A stretch of DNA of 64,000 nt from Acidobacteriota bacterium (GTDB lineage Bacteria; Acidobacteriota; Terriglobia; Terriglobales; Acidobacteriaceae): the NCBI GenBank assembly GCA_021792135.1, contig JAJYVF010000031.1, forward strand, positions 1-64,000. Reading direction: 5' to 3'. The position numbers were made by a program, and so were the translations under genes. The notes beneath the pieces were generated by a model. It did not search any database. It saw only the letters and a program-made list of their open reading frames with translations, and was not told the origin of the DNA. The stretch's first letter is position 1. Each line of letters opens with the position of its first letter. This document shows positions 61,665 to 64,000 of the stretch, piece after piece.

Positions 61665-64000
61665 CATGTCCCTCAGAAGAATGAGGTCAGCAGCTCTGGG
61701 ACTTCTGATCGTTTTGGGTCTCAGCAGCCCGGCTCTTTACGGTCAATTTAACCTGGGAGCTATTAGTGGAACGGTAACGGACACTTCGGGGGCCGCCGTG
61801 GCAAACGCTACGGTCATAATTACCAATGAGGCAACCGGGGTTGCGCGCACCATCAAGACAGACACCGACGGCTTCTACTCGGCTGAGGGCCTGGGCGTGG
61901 GGTCCTACAGGGTCGAAGTAGCTGACCCGGGCTTCAAGATCAGTGTGGTGCGGGACATTCAGCTGAATCCCGGTCAGCGCCGGGCGAACAACGTTGTACT
62001 GCAGGTCGGCAGCGTGTCCTCGCAGGTGCTGGTGACGGCGAACGCGGAGCAGGTGAATACGGAGACTTCGGAGAGCGGCGGCACGATCAGCAGCAAGCAG
62101 ATCACGAATCTGATGCTGAACGGGAGAAATTTCCAGACGCTCGGAATTGCCATTCCCGGAGTGGCGAGCACCTCCGGGGCGGATGCGCTGAACGGCGGCG
62201 GCCTGGAAGGTGGAACCACTCTCATCGTCAATGGGCAGTCGACCGAATACACGACCTACACCATCGACGGCCTGTACGACATGAATTCAGGGAACCTCAG
62301 CAACATCAATATTCTTCCGGTTGTCGATGCCATCTCGGAATTCAGCGTACTGAAGGACAATTACAGCGCCAAGTATGGCTTTGCGGGGTCGGGACAGGTG
62401 GTGGTGGAGACGAAGAGCGGCACCAATACATACCATGGCGAGGCCTGGGACTACCTGCGCAACAACGCATTCGATGCCAACAACTACTTCACCACCACGA
62501 CGCAGGCACTGCACCAGAACATCTATGGGTTTACGCTCGGCGGTCCGTTGATTATTCCCGGGGTTTATAACACGCATCGCAACCGCAAGACATTCTTCTT
62601 CGCATCGAACCAGTGGTATGCGATTACGGCAGGCCAGGTGGCCCGCGGCTCGGTTTTCAACGCGGCGATGCGGACCGGAAATCTCAGCTCTGATCCGACC
62701 CTGACAACTCCACTGACCCTGGATGCGCACAGCCAGGCATTGCTTGCCTCGGAGGGGAGGACAGGCTGCATCACCGGCCCGAGGACCCTGAATTCATCGT
62801 GTCTGGATCCGATAGCCCTGGCCCTGATCAATACGTACAGCCCGCTGCCCAACAATCCGGGGGGTGGCTTTCTTAACTATCTCAATCAGGGGCCGCTGAT
62901 CACCCAGCAGATTGATTATGTGGACCGCATCGATCACAACATCAACCAGAACAATATCCTGACGGGCCGGCTGATGTACGAGCAGGTGACGAACCGGTTC
63001 CCCTATGACACGTGGGGCGGCTTGCCCTACAACACGACAACGGATTCCTTCTATACACCCGCGCTGAATGCGCTGGTCCGGCTGGCTTCCAACATCACAC
63101 CCGACCTTCTGAACACGATCAGCGTCGGCGAGACCTACGACAAGCCGCGCATCAATACTCTGACGGGAGGAACGCTGCCGGCCGGTCTGCACATCGTGCA
63201 GGAGTTCCCGGCGGCCCCCACGCTGAACCGCATGCCAAATGTGAGCCTTTCCGACGGATGGTCCGGTTTTGGTGTGGGAGCCGAGCCGATTACGGCGTCC
63301 GACGGGGAAGGCATCCTTCAGGATGATGTCAGCTGGGTTCACGGTAACCACGTTCTGCAGGGTGGCGTGCTCTATATGTTTGGTATCAAGCGCCAGAATG
63401 TCTTTACAAACCCACAGGGCTCCTTCACTTTTACAGGCGTGCACACCGGCGACCCGGCCGCGGATTTCCTTCTCGGACTCGACAGCACCTATTCCCAGGC
63501 CAGTTCGCAGAAGCTGGGCAGTTATCACTACCGGGAAGGTGACTGGTATGTGCAGGATGACTGGAGGGTCAGGCCGCGTCTGACGCTGAATCTGGGGCTG
63601 CGGTGGGTGTATTTCTCGAACGACACCGTAAGCGGCGATCAGGTGACGAGCTTTAACCCGGCTCTTTATAACGCTGCCGACGCGCCCATGGTGAATGTTA
63701 ACGGCTCACTGGTGGTGAACAGTGCGAACCAGCCCGTCACGGCAACGGGAGCGATTGCGAATACTCTGAATGGCCTGGAGTTCGCCGGCCGCAAGGGGGT
63801 GCTCAGCGGCTTCTTCGTGCCCAGCAAGACTAACTTTGCTCCGCGCGTGGGATTTGCCTACGATGTGTTCGGGAATGGCAAGACGTCTCTCCGGGGCGGG
63901 TACGGTATCGGCTACTCCCGGATCCCGCTGGAGCAGGTCTATAACGCCTTCGGGCAGAATCCCCCCTTCAATCTGAGCGCCAACATCCTCAACAGCCTGC
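61665..64000 (+). CDS. Oar-like TonB-dependent receptor, 3' end outside the window
   Basis: An open frame of 778 codons runs off the end. Signal peptide MRSAALGLLIVLGLSSPALYGQ is followed by a carboxypeptidase-regulatory domain (GAISGTVTDTSGAAVANATV), then a plug with TLIVNGQSTEY, YTIDGLYDMNSG and GSGQVVVETKSGTN, and the first barrel strands (FLLGLDSTYSQ, DDWRVRPRLTLNLGLRW). ATG 61665 has GGAGGAGG upstream. Directly downstream of the rhamnosidase and with its own promoter, it probably imports rhamnose-containing oligosaccharides. It is a different paralogue from the receptor at 4955. Confidence 0.9.

Overview
The window is GC-rich, densely coded DNA that most resembles an acidobacterium of the Acidobacteriaceae/Terriglobia type. 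This rests on two very large Oar-like TonB-dependent receptors with an N-terminal carboxypeptidase-regulatory domain, a CRTAC1/ASPIC-UnbV fragment, an HzsA-like c-type cytochrome protein, a GH106 rhamnosidase, an acidobacterial-looking C-C-C-H protein, and lpxC, which implies a lipid A outer membrane. No rRNA, tRNA, CRISPR array, phage or complete insertion sequence was seen.

Layout. 1-12.2 kb: a 5'-truncated CRTAC1 gene, an amidohydrolase, a CYP152-type fatty-acid peroxygenase, an ion channel, a TonB receptor with its own promoter and terminator, a TPR protein, and a DAHP synthase coupled to the HzsA-like protein. 12.2-14.4 kb: a nucleotidyltransferase remnant, a PqqD domain fused to a twin-arginine segment, and an HPr-kinase-like ATPase. 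14.5-19.4 kb: cytochrome c maturation genes ccmE (Cys-type), ccmA, ybaK, ccmB, ccmC, a ccmD-like gene and a DsbA-like thioredoxin; the run is split after ccmB by a decayed DUF6883/DUF4926 gene pair and a small membrane gene. 19.6-37.9 kb: mostly housekeeping genes, including oligopeptidase B, a SpoIIE phosphatase, aspartate aminotransferase, a VapBC-type pair, thiC, lpxC, an M20 peptidase, maf, nrdR and a decarboxylating dehydrogenase. 38.0-42.8 kb: asd, lysC, dapB and dapA of the aspartate/lysine pathway. 44.4-64 kb: a glycoside and L-rhamnose utilisation island.

The rhamnose island carries both known routes. The phosphorylative route has rhaM, rhaI, rhaB and a RhaD-SDR fusion. Parts of the non-phosphorylative route are an L-rhamnonate dehydratase, an exported lactonase-like amidohydrolase and an MFS transporter. 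The polymer end is served by a GH106 alpha-L-rhamnosidase, a GH39-like enzyme and a TonB receptor that runs off the window. A regulator that joins an IclR-type HTH to a periplasmic-binding-protein sensor sits in the middle and probably controls it.

The points most worth a second look are the IclR-HTH/PBP1 regulator and possible shared operators, the PqqD-Tat fusion, the CxxxY-type CcmE, the decayed two-gene module inside the ccm run, and a pair of MITE-like repeats with a compensatory change in a hairpin stem. I found no clearly unprecedented multi-gene system.
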